Counted from the stretch's first letter, positions 26,311 to 35,908 are shown. The stretch: 64,000 nt of DNA from Rhodobacteraceae bacterium Alg231-30 (GCA_900143615.1 FREU01000003.1:232922-296921); one strand, 5' to 3'. Notes: generated by a model not told the origin, from the sequence alone. Made by a program: numbers and translations.

Positions 26311-26598
26311 GGGACCTCTGATTCCTCCGGTATGGTCCTTCAGTCGTAAGACAGAAGGCCGCACCGAATTGGCTTATTTTCGACAAGTGGTCACCTTTCC
26401 GCGACCTATGCGCTTGTAACGTTGCTGATGTGGCGCTGGCCAGAGGGGGCGAATTGAAAGTTACACATGAAAAAGATGAAGCGCAGGCGGGAGGTTGTTC
26501 ACAATCTGCGTCGGGAGGGCGGCAGAGGGCGGGCAAGGGATTGCGTGTCCGTCAGCAAATCACTAGGCTGAGGGCAACACGATATGGAGGGCGTTACC

Positions 26599-27711
26599 AT
26601 GACGCCCAAGCGTCCCAAAGGTGCGGGCGCATTCCCAAAACCGGTTGAGAGCCCCGCGCCCAAACCGCCTGATCCCAGTGAGCTTTATGCTGCGCTGGAT
26701 CTGGGTACGAACAGTTGCCGCATGCTGATTGCCCAACCGAAGGGTAATCAGATCCATGTGGTTGATAGTTTTTCCAAATCCGTCCAGTTGGGATCGGGTC
26801 TGGAACACACTGGGCGTTTGTCCCGTGGGTCGATGCGGCGCACGATTCAGGCGCTGAGGATTTGTCAGCAAAAACTCAAGCGTCACAAGGTTAAACGCAT
26901 GCGTTTGGTGGCGACCGAAGCCTGTCGGCGCGCCAAAAACGCGCGCGATTTTATCCGGCAGGTGCGGCGCGAAACGGGGTTGCAGCTCGAGATCATCGAG
27001 ACAGAGGAAGAAGCACGCTTGGCGGTGATTTCCTGCGCGCCTCTGGTGAGCACCAAGACGGAACAGTTGTTGGTGGTCGACATTGGCGGTGGGTCAACCG
27101 AGTTGGTTTGGATCGATCTCACAGCAGTGCCCAAGTTGGAGCGTCCGCGCGCGATTATGCGCCTGCATAGCGGATTTCACACCGCAGATAGCCCGTTTCC
27201 GGCGGCCAAAGTTGTCGACTGGATTTCTGTGCCGCTGGGGGTCGCCACGTTGCGCGATCAATTCCGCGATGTCGATGACGATTCCGCACGCTTTGCTCTG
27301 ATGAGTTGGTTCTTTGAAGAAAACCTGTCGGAATTTGCGCCCTATAAGGACGCGCCACCCAGCGAAGGCTTTCAGATTGTAGGCACCAGCGGTACGGTGA
27401 CCACGGTGGCGGCCAGCCATCTGGGACTGCGTCGCTACGATCGCACCAAGGTTGACGGGCTGCGCATGACCAGCGATCAGATTGATCGTGTGATCCGTAA
27501 CTATCTGGATCTTGGCCCCAAGGGGCGGCGTGCGGATCCGCGTATCGGACAGGATCGCCAAGCCTTGATTATGTCGGGAGCAGCGATTTTACAGGCGCTG
27601 CTACGCTGTTGGCCCACGGATCGCCTGTCCGTTGCGGACCGCGGTTTGCGCGAAGGGTTGCTCTATGCGCAGATGAGCGTTGACGGTGTTTTAGAAGATG
27701 GGCCTTTCTGA
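26599..27711 (+). CDS. ppx: Ppx/GppA family phosphatase
   Basis: 370 residues from ATG 26599, chosen because GGAGG lies 8 bases upstream; an ATG at 26584 overlaps that site. After a Pro/Lys-rich leader, the actin-like ATPase fold begins with YAALDLGTNSCRMLIAQ; VVDIGGGSTELVW and VGTSGTVTTVAA are the other nucleotide-phosphate loops. It hydrolyses inorganic polyphosphate or pppGpp. Only the N-terminal catalytic lobes are present, as in short Ppx proteins. The following rlmE gene, 75 bases on, may be co-transcribed, a pairing common in alphaproteobacteria. Confidence 0.88.
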   Translation: MTPKRPKGAGAFPKPVESPAPKPPDPSELYAALDLGTNSCRMLIAQPKGNQIHVVDSFSKSVQLGSGLEHTGRLSRGSMRRTIQALRICQQKLKRHKVKRMRLVATEACRRAKNARDFIRQVRRETGLQLEIIETEEEARLAVISCAPLVSTKTEQLLVVDIGGGSTELVWIDLTAVPKLERPRAIMRLHSGFHTADSPFPAAKVVDWISVPLGVATLRDQFRDVDDDSARFALMSWFFEENLSEFAPYKDAPPSEGFQIVGTSGTVTTVAASHLGLRRYDRTKVDGLRMTSDQIDRVIRNYLDLGPKGRRADPRIGQDRQALIMSGAAILQALLRCWPTDRLSVADRGLREGLLYAQMSVDGVLEDGPF

Positions 27712-27786
27712 GCGGCGCAAAACCGACTAGAAGGCTTTTTTGCCAAAGACTATTCGCTTTGGCACAGCAGAAAACTGGAAGAGATC

Positions 27787-28509
27787 ATGGCCAAGAGACC
27801 CACTGGCAAAAACACATCCGGACGCGGTTTGCGCGATCTGACGGTCAAAGTGAAAACCGCACGTGGGCGGACCATGAGCTCGACCAGATGGCTGCAACGT
27901 CAGCTCAATGATCCTTATGTGACCCGCGCCAAAGCCGAAGGCTATCGCGGACGTGCGGCCTACAAGATCATGGAATTGGACGATAAATACCGTTTCCTAG
28001 TGCCGGGTGCGCGGGTCGTTGATCTGGGGTGTGCGCCCGGTGGCTGGATGCAGGTGGCGGTGCCAAGGGTGAATGCGTTGGGCGAGAAATCCGGCAAGAA
28101 AGTTGGCCGTATTCTTGGCGTTGATCTGCAAGAAGTGGAACCTGTGGCGGGTTGCGAAATCCATCAGTTGGACTTTATGGACGAAGGTGCGGATGACAAA
28201 GTCAAGGAATGGCTGGGGGGGAAGGCCGATGTCGTGATGAGCGACATGGCGGCGTCAAGCTCGGGTCATAAGCAGACCGATCACTTGCGCATTATCGCAT
28301 TGTGCGAGGCTGCGGCCTATTTTGCCTTTGATGTTCTGGAAGATGGTGGCACCTTTGTGGCCAAAGTATTGGCGGGGGGCGCGGAAGGTGAATTGCAGAA
28401 GCTTTTGAAGCAGAAATTCACCAAAGTCATGAATATGAAACCGCCAAGCAGCCGTTCGGACAGTTCCGAAAAATTTGTTGTAGCAATGGGGTTTAGAGGG
28501 GACTCTTAA
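27787..28509 (+). CDS. rlmE: 23S rRNA (uridine-2'-O)-methyltransferase RlmE
   Basis: 240 residues. SAM-binding [15 protein letters not shown] (78-91) and the K-D-K-E set of FtsJ enzymes are present: Lys60 in [10 protein letters not shown], Asp in [12 protein letters not shown], Lys in FVAKVLAGG and Glu in [15 protein letters not shown]. It methylates U2552 of 23S rRNA, needed for late 50S assembly. A basic N-terminal tail of about 30 residues is longer than in E. coli. Confidence 0.94.
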   Translation: MAKRPTGKNTSGRGLRDLTVKVKTARGRTMSSTRWLQRQLNDPYVTRAKAEGYRGRAAYKIMELDDKYRFLVPGARVVDLGCAPGGWMQVAVPRVNALGEKSGKKVGRILGVDLQEVEPVAGCEIHQLDFMDEGADDKVKEWLGGKADVVMSDMAASSSGHKQTDHLRIIALCEAAAYFAFDVLEDGGTFVAKVLAGGAEGELQKLLKQKFTKVMNMKPPSSRSDSSEKFVVAMGFRGDS

Positions 28510-28702
28510 CTTCATAGGCGAGTGAGTTATGTGCCGTTTCCTGAAGGTAGGCGGCAACAAGGCCTGAAATGCTGTGGCGTTTCACGACATCTGATTTTGG
28601 CGCGGCTTTTAGACGTGTGACGATGTTTTCCTGACGAATGAGTTCGAACAGGCGCGCGTGGCGGGGTGCGGGCGCAAAGGCGGATTTGGGCTGATGGCGC
28701 AT
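28493..28702 (-). CDS. Small hypothetical protein, uncertain
   Basis: 69 residues from ATG 28702 with GGAG in range. Basic, no signal peptide or membrane segment. The last 17 bases overlap the end of convergent rlmE. I do not recognise it. Residues such as [18 protein letters not shown] and [14 protein letters not shown] look like amphipathic helices, so it could be a real small cytoplasmic protein, but coding evidence is thin. Confidence 0.35.
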   Translation of the reverse strand: MRHQPKSAFAPAPRHARLFELIRQENIVTRLKAAPKSDVVKRHSISGLVAAYLQETAHNSLAYEVKSPL

Positions 28703-28843
28703 GAGGTCTCCATTGGCAGTTGGCAGCAGTGACCGGCGAGCAAGGGGCCACGTTTACGGTATGAACGCCGCAAATGGCCAAATTTGTTCTAAATTGAGGT
28801 GATTTCGCGGTGCTATCAGCCCGTTTTTTAGAAATTGCGCGGG

Positions 28844-29782
28844 TTAGCGCGATTTCTGTGCGGCGCGCGCTTTGCGGCGCTCTGCGCGGACAAAATCCTC
28901 GGACGTTTCATTGCCAGCGCCGCGCCAGCGGTTGTGGCTCCACAGCCATTGGCCGGGATGGGCGCGTACCTGTGCCTCAAGGCTATCGTTGAGCTCTTGA
29001 GTCATGGTCTCGGCGGTGCTGTGTTTGATTGGGGCTTCGGTGCGGATTTCAAAGGTGCCGTCAGGCTGGCGAATTCCGTAGCAGGGCACCAGCAACACAT
29101 CAAATTTAAGTGCCATTTCAGCAGCAGAGAGTGCTGTGCGCGCCGGTTTGCCCATAAAATCAAGGATCGGTGCGTTATTGATCCGCTGATCCAGCACAAT
29201 CCCAACAAACCCGCCGCCCCGCAAATGCCGGATCATTTCGGTCATGCCGCGCCGGCCTCGCGCAAACATTGGTTTGCCGAAACGTTCCATCGCCGCGACG
29301 TAGTGCTCATTAAAGAACGGGTTGGACATGGGTTTGTACAGGCCGCCAACCGCAACCCCCTGTGACAGCAGTGCGGCGCGCACCGCGAGATAGTTGCCAA
29401 AGTGACCCGTCACAAGCATTGCGCCACGATCGGCTTCTTTGGCGGCAAGGATGGCATCTATGCCGGGGCCGGTGATCGGCGCGCGGGCCATGCGTTTGCT
29501 AAACTCTTGGTCGGAATACATTTCAACGAGTGTCCGGCCCATATTGTCGGGAACTTGCCGCGCGATTTTCTTGCGCTCAGACGCGGTCAACTCTGGCATG
29601 ACCAAATCCAGATTTTCGAGAATACGCCGACGTGCACCGGTGACGGGCGCGGCGACATGCGCCATCATCCAGCCTGCACAGCGCAGGCGCATATCATAGG
29701 GCAGACGTTTCATTGCCCACAGGAAGGCGCGGATCATGACATCCGAGATGCGGTGACCGATTTGTCTGCTGGATTTGCTCAT
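28844..29782 (-). CDS. LpxL/HtrB-like lysophospholipid or lipid A acyltransferase
   Basis: 312 residues with the layout of lipid A late acyltransferases: an N-terminal helix region, VTGHFGNYLAVRAAL, GGGFVGIVLDQR and KFDVLLVPCYGIRQPDGTFEI. His127 starts the HX4(D/E) motif, but the acidic residue is replaced by Leu132; the codons read CAC TTT GGC AAC TAT CTC. That is unusual and may affect catalysis or point to a different acceptor. It faces the glycan operon at 29954 across a 171-bp divergent region, so a shared role in LPS assembly is likely. Confidence 0.82.
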   Translation of the reverse strand: MSKSSRQIGHRISDVMIRAFLWAMKRLPYDMRLRCAGWMMAHVAAPVTGARRRILENLDLVMPELTASERKKIARQVPDNMGRTLVEMYSDQEFSKRMARAPITGPGIDAILAAKEADRGAMLVTGHFGNYLAVRAALLSQGVAVGGLYKPMSNPFFNEHYVAAMERFGKPMFARGRRGMTEMIRHLRGGGFVGIVLDQRINNAPILDFMGKPARTALSAAEMALKFDVLLVPCYGIRQPDGTFEIRTEAPIKHSTAETMTQELNDSLEAQVRAHPGQWLWSHNRWRGAGNETSEDFVRAERRKARAAQKSR

Positions 29783-29953
29783 GCAATCGGACCTTTGGAG
29801 TTCGTGACCTGTGGTGTAGAAAGTTTATGTAATGTGCGTCAAAGTTTGGCGCAAGTCACCTCTGGGCGATGGGTGTTGAAACCGATTTATGATCGGAATA
29901 CTAGGACGATACTGGCACCATTTATAGAGGGTGCTCTAGAGAGAGAGAATGTG

Positions 29954-30847
29954 ATGACGACGCAAAAGGCTGAATGGCAACTGGTCCTGATTATGTGGGG
30001 CACCAAATACAGCATCGGTGAAGTCAAATATCTCATCTCGCAGGTAAAAAAGCATTCGACCCGACCGTTTCGGACGGTGTTTATCACAGACCGCATTCAC
30101 GAGGATATGGATGAGGATGTGCTGCAAAAGCGTATTCCCGAGTTTTATGACAAACCAGAGATGAAATTTGGCGGCTGTCTTGCCAAAACTTCGATGTTTC
30201 AAAAAGGCGTGGTACCGGATGATTTACCCTGTGTGTATATCGACATCGACACCACCATTTTTGGCGATATGTCCAAGTTTCTGGAGCTTCCCAAAGACGA
30301 CAAGGGCGTGGTGATCTTCCAAAGTACGCTGTTCCCGATCGGGGCTTTGGGGCGGCTTGCCTATAAGCTGACCAACGGCAAGAAGTATGGCCGTGGAAAT
30401 TCGTCTATCATCGTCTATCACCCGCGCGAATGCAGCTATATCGACGAGAAATTCCGCGAGTTGATCGCCACGGTTGGCCACAAGGGTATCCGGCCGATGG
30501 AAGGGGGCGAGCGGTTCCTGAGTTGGGCGGCGCAGGCGCATCTGCAGGCGCATCCCAAAAGTCTGGCGGTGAAATTTCCGACCGAGTTCATGCTGTATTG
30601 GAAATGGTTGATGTATCTGCGCGCCTCGATGCCGTGGGTGCGCAAACGCTGGGATGGTTTGGTGGCTGTCACGCTGCCCGGTGGCGTGGTCAGCGGCAAG
30701 AACCTCTTGGAGTTCGAAGAAGGCTATGAGGTGGTTGACCGCAAAAAGCGGCGATTGGTGTGGTCTGAGCGGACGCTCGGGTCGATGAAGCAGAGACTGA
30801 TTGATTATTATCGCGATCAAGAGACTGAACTGGCGAAAGAAAAATGA
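29954..30847 (+). CDS. Glycosyltransferase-like protein with DxD motif
   Basis: 297 residues from ATG 29954, after an AGAGAGAGAA purine tract; upstream frame to 29402 overlaps the acyltransferase antisense and is rejected. The Rossmann-like N terminus (WQLVLIMWGTKYSIGEVKYLISQVKKH) and YIDIDTTIF with DID at 97-99 resemble GT-A transferases related to GT8, which use a metal ion and a nucleotide sugar. Donor and acceptor are unknown. Its stop overlaps neuA (ATGA), so it belongs to the nonulosonate operon. Confidence 0.7.
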   Translation: MTTQKAEWQLVLIMWGTKYSIGEVKYLISQVKKHSTRPFRTVFITDRIHEDMDEDVLQKRIPEFYDKPEMKFGGCLAKTSMFQKGVVPDDLPCVYIDIDTTIFGDMSKFLELPKDDKGVVIFQSTLFPIGALGRLAYKLTNGKKYGRGNSSIIVYHPRECSYIDEKFRELIATVGHKGIRPMEGGERFLSWAAQAHLQAHPKSLAVKFPTEFMLYWKWLMYLRASMPWVRKRWDGLVAVTLPGGVVSGKNLLEFEEGYEVVDRKKRRLVWSERTLGSMKQRLIDYYRDQETELAKEK

Positions 30848-31548
30848 TTTTAGGCCACATAGGTGCGCGGGGCGGCTCAAAGGGTGTTCCGGGGAAGAAT
30901 TTTCGCGATCTGGGTGGCAAGCCCCTGATTGACTGGTCGCTGGATCAACTGTTGGCGCACCCCGATGTGGATGGCGTTGTTGTGTCGACGGATGACGCGG
31001 AAATCTATGAACATGCCATTGCCAAAGGGGCGCTGAAAATCGGGCTGCGGCCTGCTCATCTGGCCACGGACACGGCGCCAAAATGGGGCGTGTGGCAGCA
31101 TGCGCTGGAGGCGGGACAGGCCGCTTTGGGCGGCGAAGTCACTGCATTTCTGGATCTGGATTGCACATCACCGCTGCGCCAGCCTGAGGACATCACTGGG
31201 GCCTTGCAACTGTTTGCGGATCAGGCGCCGGACATGGTGATGAGCGTTTGTGAGGCGCGCAAAAATCCCTATTTCAACTTGGTGGAAGCGGACGAGAGCG
31301 GTGCTTTGCATGTCTCAAAACCCCTGCCAGGTGGTGTGTGGGCGCGCCAAGCAGCGCCGCAGGTTTGGGAGCATGCCGCTAGCACATATGTGGTTGATCC
31401 CGCCTATTTGCGCCGCGCGGAAACGATTTATGAGGGCCGCGTTATTCCGTTTGAGATGCCGGCCGAGCGCTGCGTGGATATAGACACACCGCTGGATTTC
31501 AAAATGGTCGAGTTTCTGCTGAGAGAATACTTTGACAGCAAACGCTAA
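30844..31548 (+). CDS. neuA: Acylneuraminate (nonulosonate) cytidylyltransferase
   Basis: 234 residues. The CTP-binding signature GARGGSKGVPGKN is at 7-19; VVVSTDDAEIYEHA, FLDLDCTSPLR and VDIDTPLDFKMVE follow in the order found in CMP-sialate synthetases. It couples CTP to a nine-carbon keto sugar such as Neu5Ac or legionaminate. Start ATG 30844 overlaps the stop of the glycosyltransferase gene. Together with neuB and neuC further on it completes the core nonulosonate route. Confidence 0.92.
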   Translation: MILGHIGARGGSKGVPGKNFRDLGGKPLIDWSLDQLLAHPDVDGVVVSTDDAEIYEHAIAKGALKIGLRPAHLATDTAPKWGVWQHALEAGQAALGGEVTAFLDLDCTSPLRQPEDITGALQLFADQAPDMVMSVCEARKNPYFNLVEADESGALHVSKPLPGGVWARQAAPQVWEHAASTYVVDPAYLRRAETIYEGRVIPFEMPAERCVDIDTPLDFKMVEFLLREYFDSKR

Positions 31549-31561
31549 CAGGAGAGCGCCA

Positions 31562-32353
31562 ATGGACAAGCAGCTGGATGGTCGCACGGTCTTTATCACC
31601 GGATCAGGGGGCGTTTTGGGCTCGACCTACGTGCGCCGTATGTTGGCCGCAGGGGCCAAGGTTGTGGCCACCGATCTGGAAGGCGCGCGCGCGGACGGGT
31701 TGATGGAACGACACGGGGATGATCCCAATTTCGGATTTTACCACATGGATGTGGGCGATGAAGATCAGGTCACCGAAATTTTCAAACGCGTGATGGCGGA
31801 TGGTTGGCAGCCCAATGTTGTGCTGAATAATGCGGCCATTACCGGCGAAATGCTGATGGGGGCGGGCAAACCGTTTCCGGATTTTGCCGACACCACCGTG
31901 GCGGATTTTGAACGCACCATGCGCACCAATCTGACCGGTGCTTTTATGGTGGCGCGGCAAATGGATCGCGACATTGTCGGCAAATATCCTTGTGCATTGA
32001 TCAATGTGGCCTCGATGTATGCGCTCAATGGTGCGCACCACCCGATTTATGAGGGCATGCCGTTCAAGAATTTCTCGGCCTATGGCGTGAGCAAGGCGGG
32101 TATTCACGGATTGACCGTGTGGTTGGCGGGGTATTGGGCGCAGCGGGACGCAACGGTGAACACGATATCACCCGGCGCGGTATTTAACGGGCATTCCGAA
32201 GAGTTCCAGAAACGAGTCGGTGAGTTGATCATGCAAAACCGTATGGCGCAGCCTGACGAGATCGCCGACGTGATGCTGTTTCTGAGCAGCGCACAGGCGG
32301 GCCATATGACCGGCCAGATGGTCAATGTTGATGGCGGTTTCTCGGCGTGGTGA
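31562..32353 (+). CDS. SDR-family oxidoreductase, PtmA-like
   Basis: 263 residues from ATG 31562 (GGAG upstream). NAD(P)-binding TGSGGVLG is at 13-20, NNAAITG in the middle, and the catalytic Tyr-x-x-x-Lys is YGVSKAG. The segment SMYALNGAHHPIYEGMPF and SPGAVFNGHSEEFQKRVG strongly resembles PtmA-type SDRs of flagellin or LPS nonulosonate modification clusters. It may make or modify the amino-sugar precursor; the exact step is unknown. Its end overlaps the Gfo/Idh gene. Confidence 0.82.
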   Translation: MDKQLDGRTVFITGSGGVLGSTYVRRMLAAGAKVVATDLEGARADGLMERHGDDPNFGFYHMDVGDEDQVTEIFKRVMADGWQPNVVLNNAAITGEMLMGAGKPFPDFADTTVADFERTMRTNLTGAFMVARQMDRDIVGKYPCALINVASMYALNGAHHPIYEGMPFKNFSAYGVSKAGIHGLTVWLAGYWAQRDATVNTISPGAVFNGHSEEFQKRVGELIMQNRMAQPDEIADVMLFLSSAQAGHMTGQMVNVDGGFSAW

Positions 32354-33282
32354 TCGCGGTTCTGGGCGCAGGCTCGATCGGGCGGCGCCATGCGGGCAAC
32401 CTTGAGGCTTTGGGAGAGGCGGTCGAGCTGATCGGCTGGCGCGGGTTTGATCGCGCAGCCTTTGAAGCGCGCGGTGATATCGAGGCCGTGGTTATCGCGA
32501 CCTCAACCCCGATCCGCCTTGAGTTGATCGAGATGTGTGCCGCCCATGATTGGCCGTTTTATGCAGAAAAGCCGTTGGCGTGGCGTGTGGATCAGGCCAA
32601 TGCCATTCACGACGCCGGCGCTGCGGTGGCGGAACGCTCGATGGTGGGCTTTATGATGCGTTACCATCCGGCGGTGCGCGATCTGGCGGCGCGGGATTTG
32701 TCCGGCGTGTACGGGTTTTCGTTCGAGATCGGCCATGACGTGCGCCAGTGGCGTGAAAATTGGTCGTTTGCGGGCAGCTATGCGGCTGATCCCGAAGGCG
32801 GCGGCGTGTTGATGGATCTCAGCCACGAGGTTGATCTGGCACTTGCACTGTTTGCGGGCTCGGAGCTGGCATCGGTGGATTGTGTGGGACATGCCGATTT
32901 TGAAGGCGTGGATTTTGCCACAAGGTTGCAGCTGCGCAATGCGGCAGGATGTGTGGGAACGGTGGCGATGGATTATGTCTCGCCAGTATCAGTCCGGCGA
33001 GCTGCTATCCGTGGAACAGATGAGATCATTGATCTGGATTTTCTGGCACCCCAGATGTCTATTGCGCAGGGTGGTGACGTGAAGAACGTACCATATGCTT
33101 TTGATCGCAATGATATGTTTATGGGTGCAATGCGTGATTTCCTGTCGCTAATACGGGGCGGAAATGGGCATGGAAACCCGTTGATGCCGCGGTTTGACAG
33201 AATGCGCGCGAGCAGTTTGTTGATTGCCCAAGCATGGGAAACCCGTCGCTTTGACGGTGTGACCCAGATGGATATGTCCTAG
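32347..33282 (+). CDS. Gfo/Idh/MocA-family oxidoreductase
   Basis: 311 residues. Start is GTG, at 32347 or more likely 32350 in a GTGA overlap with the SDR stop. VLGAGSIGRRHAGNL (about 5-19) is the dinucleotide fold, YAEKPLA carries the EKP motif, and GGGVLMDLSHEVDLAL contains the conserved His near the active site. These enzymes oxidise or reduce sugars, often in envelope-sugar pathways. Here it is part of the nonulosonate operon; its last 4 bases overlap the convergent waaA. Confidence 0.82.
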   Translation: MVIAVLGAGSIGRRHAGNLEALGEAVELIGWRGFDRAAFEARGDIEAVVIATSTPIRLELIEMCAAHDWPFYAEKPLAWRVDQANAIHDAGAAVAERSMVGFMMRYHPAVRDLAARDLSGVYGFSFEIGHDVRQWRENWSFAGSYAADPEGGGVLMDLSHEVDLALALFAGSELASVDCVGHADFEGVDFATRLQLRNAAGCVGTVAMDYVSPVSVRRAAIRGTDEIIDLDFLAPQMSIAQGGDVKNVPYAFDRNDMFMGAMRDFLSLIRGGNGHGNPLMPRFDRMRASSLLIAQAWETRRFDGVTQMDMS

Positions 33283-34601
33283 GCGTTTTGGCGCTTGGCG
33301 GTGCCTAAGGCCTCTGGCAGGGCGTCAAAGAATTTTTTGGTGCCGCCAGCATGATCCGCAAAGAAAGTCTGGATCGCCTCCGCTGAGGGCGCAAATCCCC
33401 CTGACAAAGCTGCGGCCAAAGCCTGCGCATCCGGCACGGCGAGGGCGACACCTGCGGCTTCGGCCTCGGCAAAGGGGTATTCGATGGTCCAGGTCTGCGG
33501 CCCTGTCACGACGGGCTTTTTCATGGCCAAGGGCTCGATGATATTATGGGCGCCTTGGGGCATGAAACCGCCGCCAACCACGGCGCGGTCGGCCATGGAG
33601 AGGTAGAAATACATCTCGCCCAAGCTGTCGCCCAGAAAAATTTCGGGGGTTTGTTGTGGCGCGGGCCATGCAGCTGTGGGGAGGGTTTCGGGCAGGGCGC
33701 TTGAGCGGCGCAGCACATTGAAACCTTCTGTCTCAAGCATGTCTCCGATTTCAGTAAAGAGCTCGGGGCGGCGTGGGACATAGACGATCAGCGGCTTGGG
33801 CTCGATCTGTGCCTGAAGCGCGCGGATTGTCTCGATATAGAGCGCATCTTCGCCTTCGACAGTTGAGGCAAAGGTGACCACAAGGCGATCATCCGCGCCA
33901 AGCCATGTGCGGGCCGCGAGGCCAGCGGGGGGCAAATGGTCGGGCACAGGTTGATCAAAGCGCAACTCACCTGTGACATGGATGTTTGGCACACCGACCG
34001 AGGCGAAACGCTCGGCCTGAAGGGTGGATTTCACGAAAGCCCCGGCATAATGGCGCATGACTTCGGGGCGCAGGTTGAAGCTGCGTTCATCTTTGGCGAT
34101 GGATTTAGTGGGATATTGCGCGTTGCACATAAACAGAGGCACACCGCGCTGTTTGGCGGCCATAACCATGCGCGGCCAGATCTCGATCTCCATGACCAGA
34201 CCGTATTTCGGCGTGAAGGCTTTGAAAAACCCGTTGAAGGCCCAGCTGGTTTCAAAGGGAACCCAAACGGCTTGAAGGTGCCCTTGGGCAATGTCGTTGG
34301 CAAAGACCTTTTGGGTTTCACGACGACCTGCCGGGGTAAACTGTGTGACCACCACTTTTTCGCCGCGATCCAGAAGCGCGCGGATGAGCGGCACCGCAGA
34401 GCGCAATTCGCCCAAGGACACTGCATGCACCCAGACGGCGTTTTGCATCGGCGTGGCGTAGCGGCCAAAACGTTCTCCGAGATGCTGTTTGTAAAGCGCG
34501 TCTTTGCGGCCGCGACGGTACAGATAGAACAGGATCAAGGGCATCAATAGGTGCCAGAGGATCGACCAGAGACCTAAAAAAGTGCGAAGTTTCAGGCTCA
34601 T
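33279..34601 (-). CDS. waaA: Kdo-transferase family protein (GT30), copy 1
   Basis: 440 residues. An N-terminal membrane anchor (about 8-27, LGLWSILWHLLMPLILFYLY) is followed by RRGRKDALYKQHLGERFGRY, typical of WaaA, and HAVSLGELRSAVPLI with the catalytic-type Glu65. The C-terminal lobe shows YVPRRPELF, LGDSLGEMYFYLSMADRAVVGGGFMPQGAHNIIEP, the CMP-sugar binding region of GT30. It transfers Kdo from CMP-Kdo to lipid A at the inner membrane. ATG 34601 overlaps the stop of the second copy (ATGA). Confidence 0.88.
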   Translation of the reverse strand: MSLKLRTFLGLWSILWHLLMPLILFYLYRRGRKDALYKQHLGERFGRYATPMQNAVWVHAVSLGELRSAVPLIRALLDRGEKVVVTQFTPAGRRETQKVFANDIAQGHLQAVWVPFETSWAFNGFFKAFTPKYGLVMEIEIWPRMVMAAKQRGVPLFMCNAQYPTKSIAKDERSFNLRPEVMRHYAGAFVKSTLQAERFASVGVPNIHVTGELRFDQPVPDHLPPAGLAARTWLGADDRLVVTFASTVEGEDALYIETIRALQAQIEPKPLIVYVPRRPELFTEIGDMLETEGFNVLRRSSALPETLPTAAWPAPQQTPEIFLGDSLGEMYFYLSMADRAVVGGGFMPQGAHNIIEPLAMKKPVVTGPQTWTIEYPFAEAEAAGVALAVPDAQALAAALSGGFAPSAEAIQTFFADHAGGTKKFFDALPEALGTAKRQNA

Positions 34602-35908
34602 GTCTGATCCTTGGTGAGGTTTAGAAGGTCTGTGGCAAGAGGGGCAAGGGCCGTGCGTGCTGCATCTGAGAGAGCGCGGGCGTTTTTCGCCAATTGCGGA
34701 AGTTGCGGGATTTGTAAGGCGCTAGCCAAACTGGCGGGCATCACGTTATGGGCGGCCTGTGCCTCAAGAAGCTGCGCGTAGTCGGCTTTGAAGTTTGCCG
34801 TGTTCGGTCCGTAGAGGATCGCGGCGCCGAGGGCGGCGGCTTCCCAAGGGTTGTGGCCACCGATGTCGTCAAACCCGCCACCGATCAGGGCAGCCTCGGC
34901 CAAGCGATACCAAAGCCCCATCTCGCCATAGGTGTCGGCAAGGTAGACGGCATGCTCTGACGTGGGAGTTGATGCGGTGCTGCGCTGACAATAGGGCAGG
35001 TTGGCCGCTGACAGGGCTGTGCCGATTTCTGCGGCGCGGTGGGTGTCGCGCGGGGCAAGGATCAAAAGCTGCGCAGGGTCTTGAGCAAACAATGTGGCCT
35101 GTGCGGCAATGGCTTCGGCCTCGTCTGCGGGATGCGTTGAGGCGGCCAGCCATATTTTGCGGTCCTTGAGATGCGTCTTGAGGGATGTCAGTTCTGTTTC
35201 ATCGACGCTGAGCGGCGGGGCGGCGGATTTCAGAGAGCCGGTGACGCGCACATTGGTGGCACCAAGGGCTGTGAGCCGTGTGGCCGTGTCCTGTTCCTGT
35301 GCGGCAATCAAGGACATACGCGAGAGCATCGCCGTATAGAGTGCGCGGCCGTATTTGCGGCGCTCAAAGCTGGCGGCGGTGATCCGTGCGTTGACCAGCC
35401 CGATCGGGATGCCGCGTTTGGCGCTCATCAGGATTGCGTTGGGCCAGAGGTCCTGCTCAGACCAGATAGAAAGGTCCGGCTGCCAGTGCTCCAGAAAGCG
35501 GTGCAGATATTTGGGCGCATCCAGTGGCAGGAATTGGTGCTGGGTGTTTGCGGGCAGGTTAGTGCCAATGACCTGTCCCGAAGAGCGCGCGGTGGAGGTG
35601 ATCAGAAAGCTCAGTTCAGGCTGTTGCCGGGCCATCGAGGTGATGAGGCCACGTAGTGCGAGGACTTCGCCAAGGCCTACGGCGTGCAGCCACACCAGAG
35701 GGCCTTTGGGGCGCGGCTGGGACGGCTCGCCCAGTTTTTCACGCCATCGATCCGCGGTTTCTTTGCCTTGCGCGAGGCGGCGGCGCAGTAGGGACGGTGC
35801 GACCAAAGGAATGGCACGCGACAAAAGGCGATAGGTCGTTAGAGCCACAGGATCAGCCAAGGTCGTGAAACGCTTTTTGAAGCCCCTGAGACCAGAAAGC
35901 GTCATCAT
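34598..35908 (-). CDS. Kdo-transferase family protein (GT30), copy 2, diverged
   Basis: 436 residues from ATG 35908, or 420 from TTG 35860 (TTGGCTGA overlap with neuC); the shorter version fits WaaA N termini better and reduces the 56-base overlap with neuC. HAVGLGEVLALRGLI has the catalytic-type Glu (residue 81 of the longer form), and APRDTHRAAEI and DTYGEMGLWYRLAEAALIGGGFDDIGGHNPWE match the GT30 C-terminal lobe. It is clearly distinct from copy 1. Lying between neuC and waaA in a nonulosonate cluster, it may use a CMP-nonulosonate or add a second Kdo; this is inference. Confidence 0.82.
   Translation of the reverse strand: MMTLSGLRGFKKRFTTLADPVALTTYRLLSRAIPLVAPSLLRRRLAQGKETADRWREKLGEPSQPRPKGPLVWLHAVGLGEVLALRGLITSMARQQPELSFLITSTARSSGQVIGTNLPANTQHQFLPLDAPKYLHRFLEHWQPDLSIWSEQDLWPNAILMSAKRGIPIGLVNARITAASFERRKYGRALYTAMLSRMSLIAAQEQDTATRLTALGATNVRVTGSLKSAAPPLSVDETELTSLKTHLKDRKIWLAASTHPADEAEAIAAQATLFAQDPAQLLILAPRDTHRAAEIGTALSAANLPYCQRSTASTPTSEHAVYLADTYGEMGLWYRLAEAALIGGGFDDIGGHNPWEAAALGAAILYGPNTANFKADYAQLLEAQAAHNVMPASLASALQIPQLPQLAKNARALSDAARTALAPLATDLLNLTKDQT

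Noticed and set aside
29402..29953. N-terminal extension of the glycosyltransferase
   Set aside because: Overlaps the acyltransferase in antisense; real start at 29954 has a purine-rich ribosome site.
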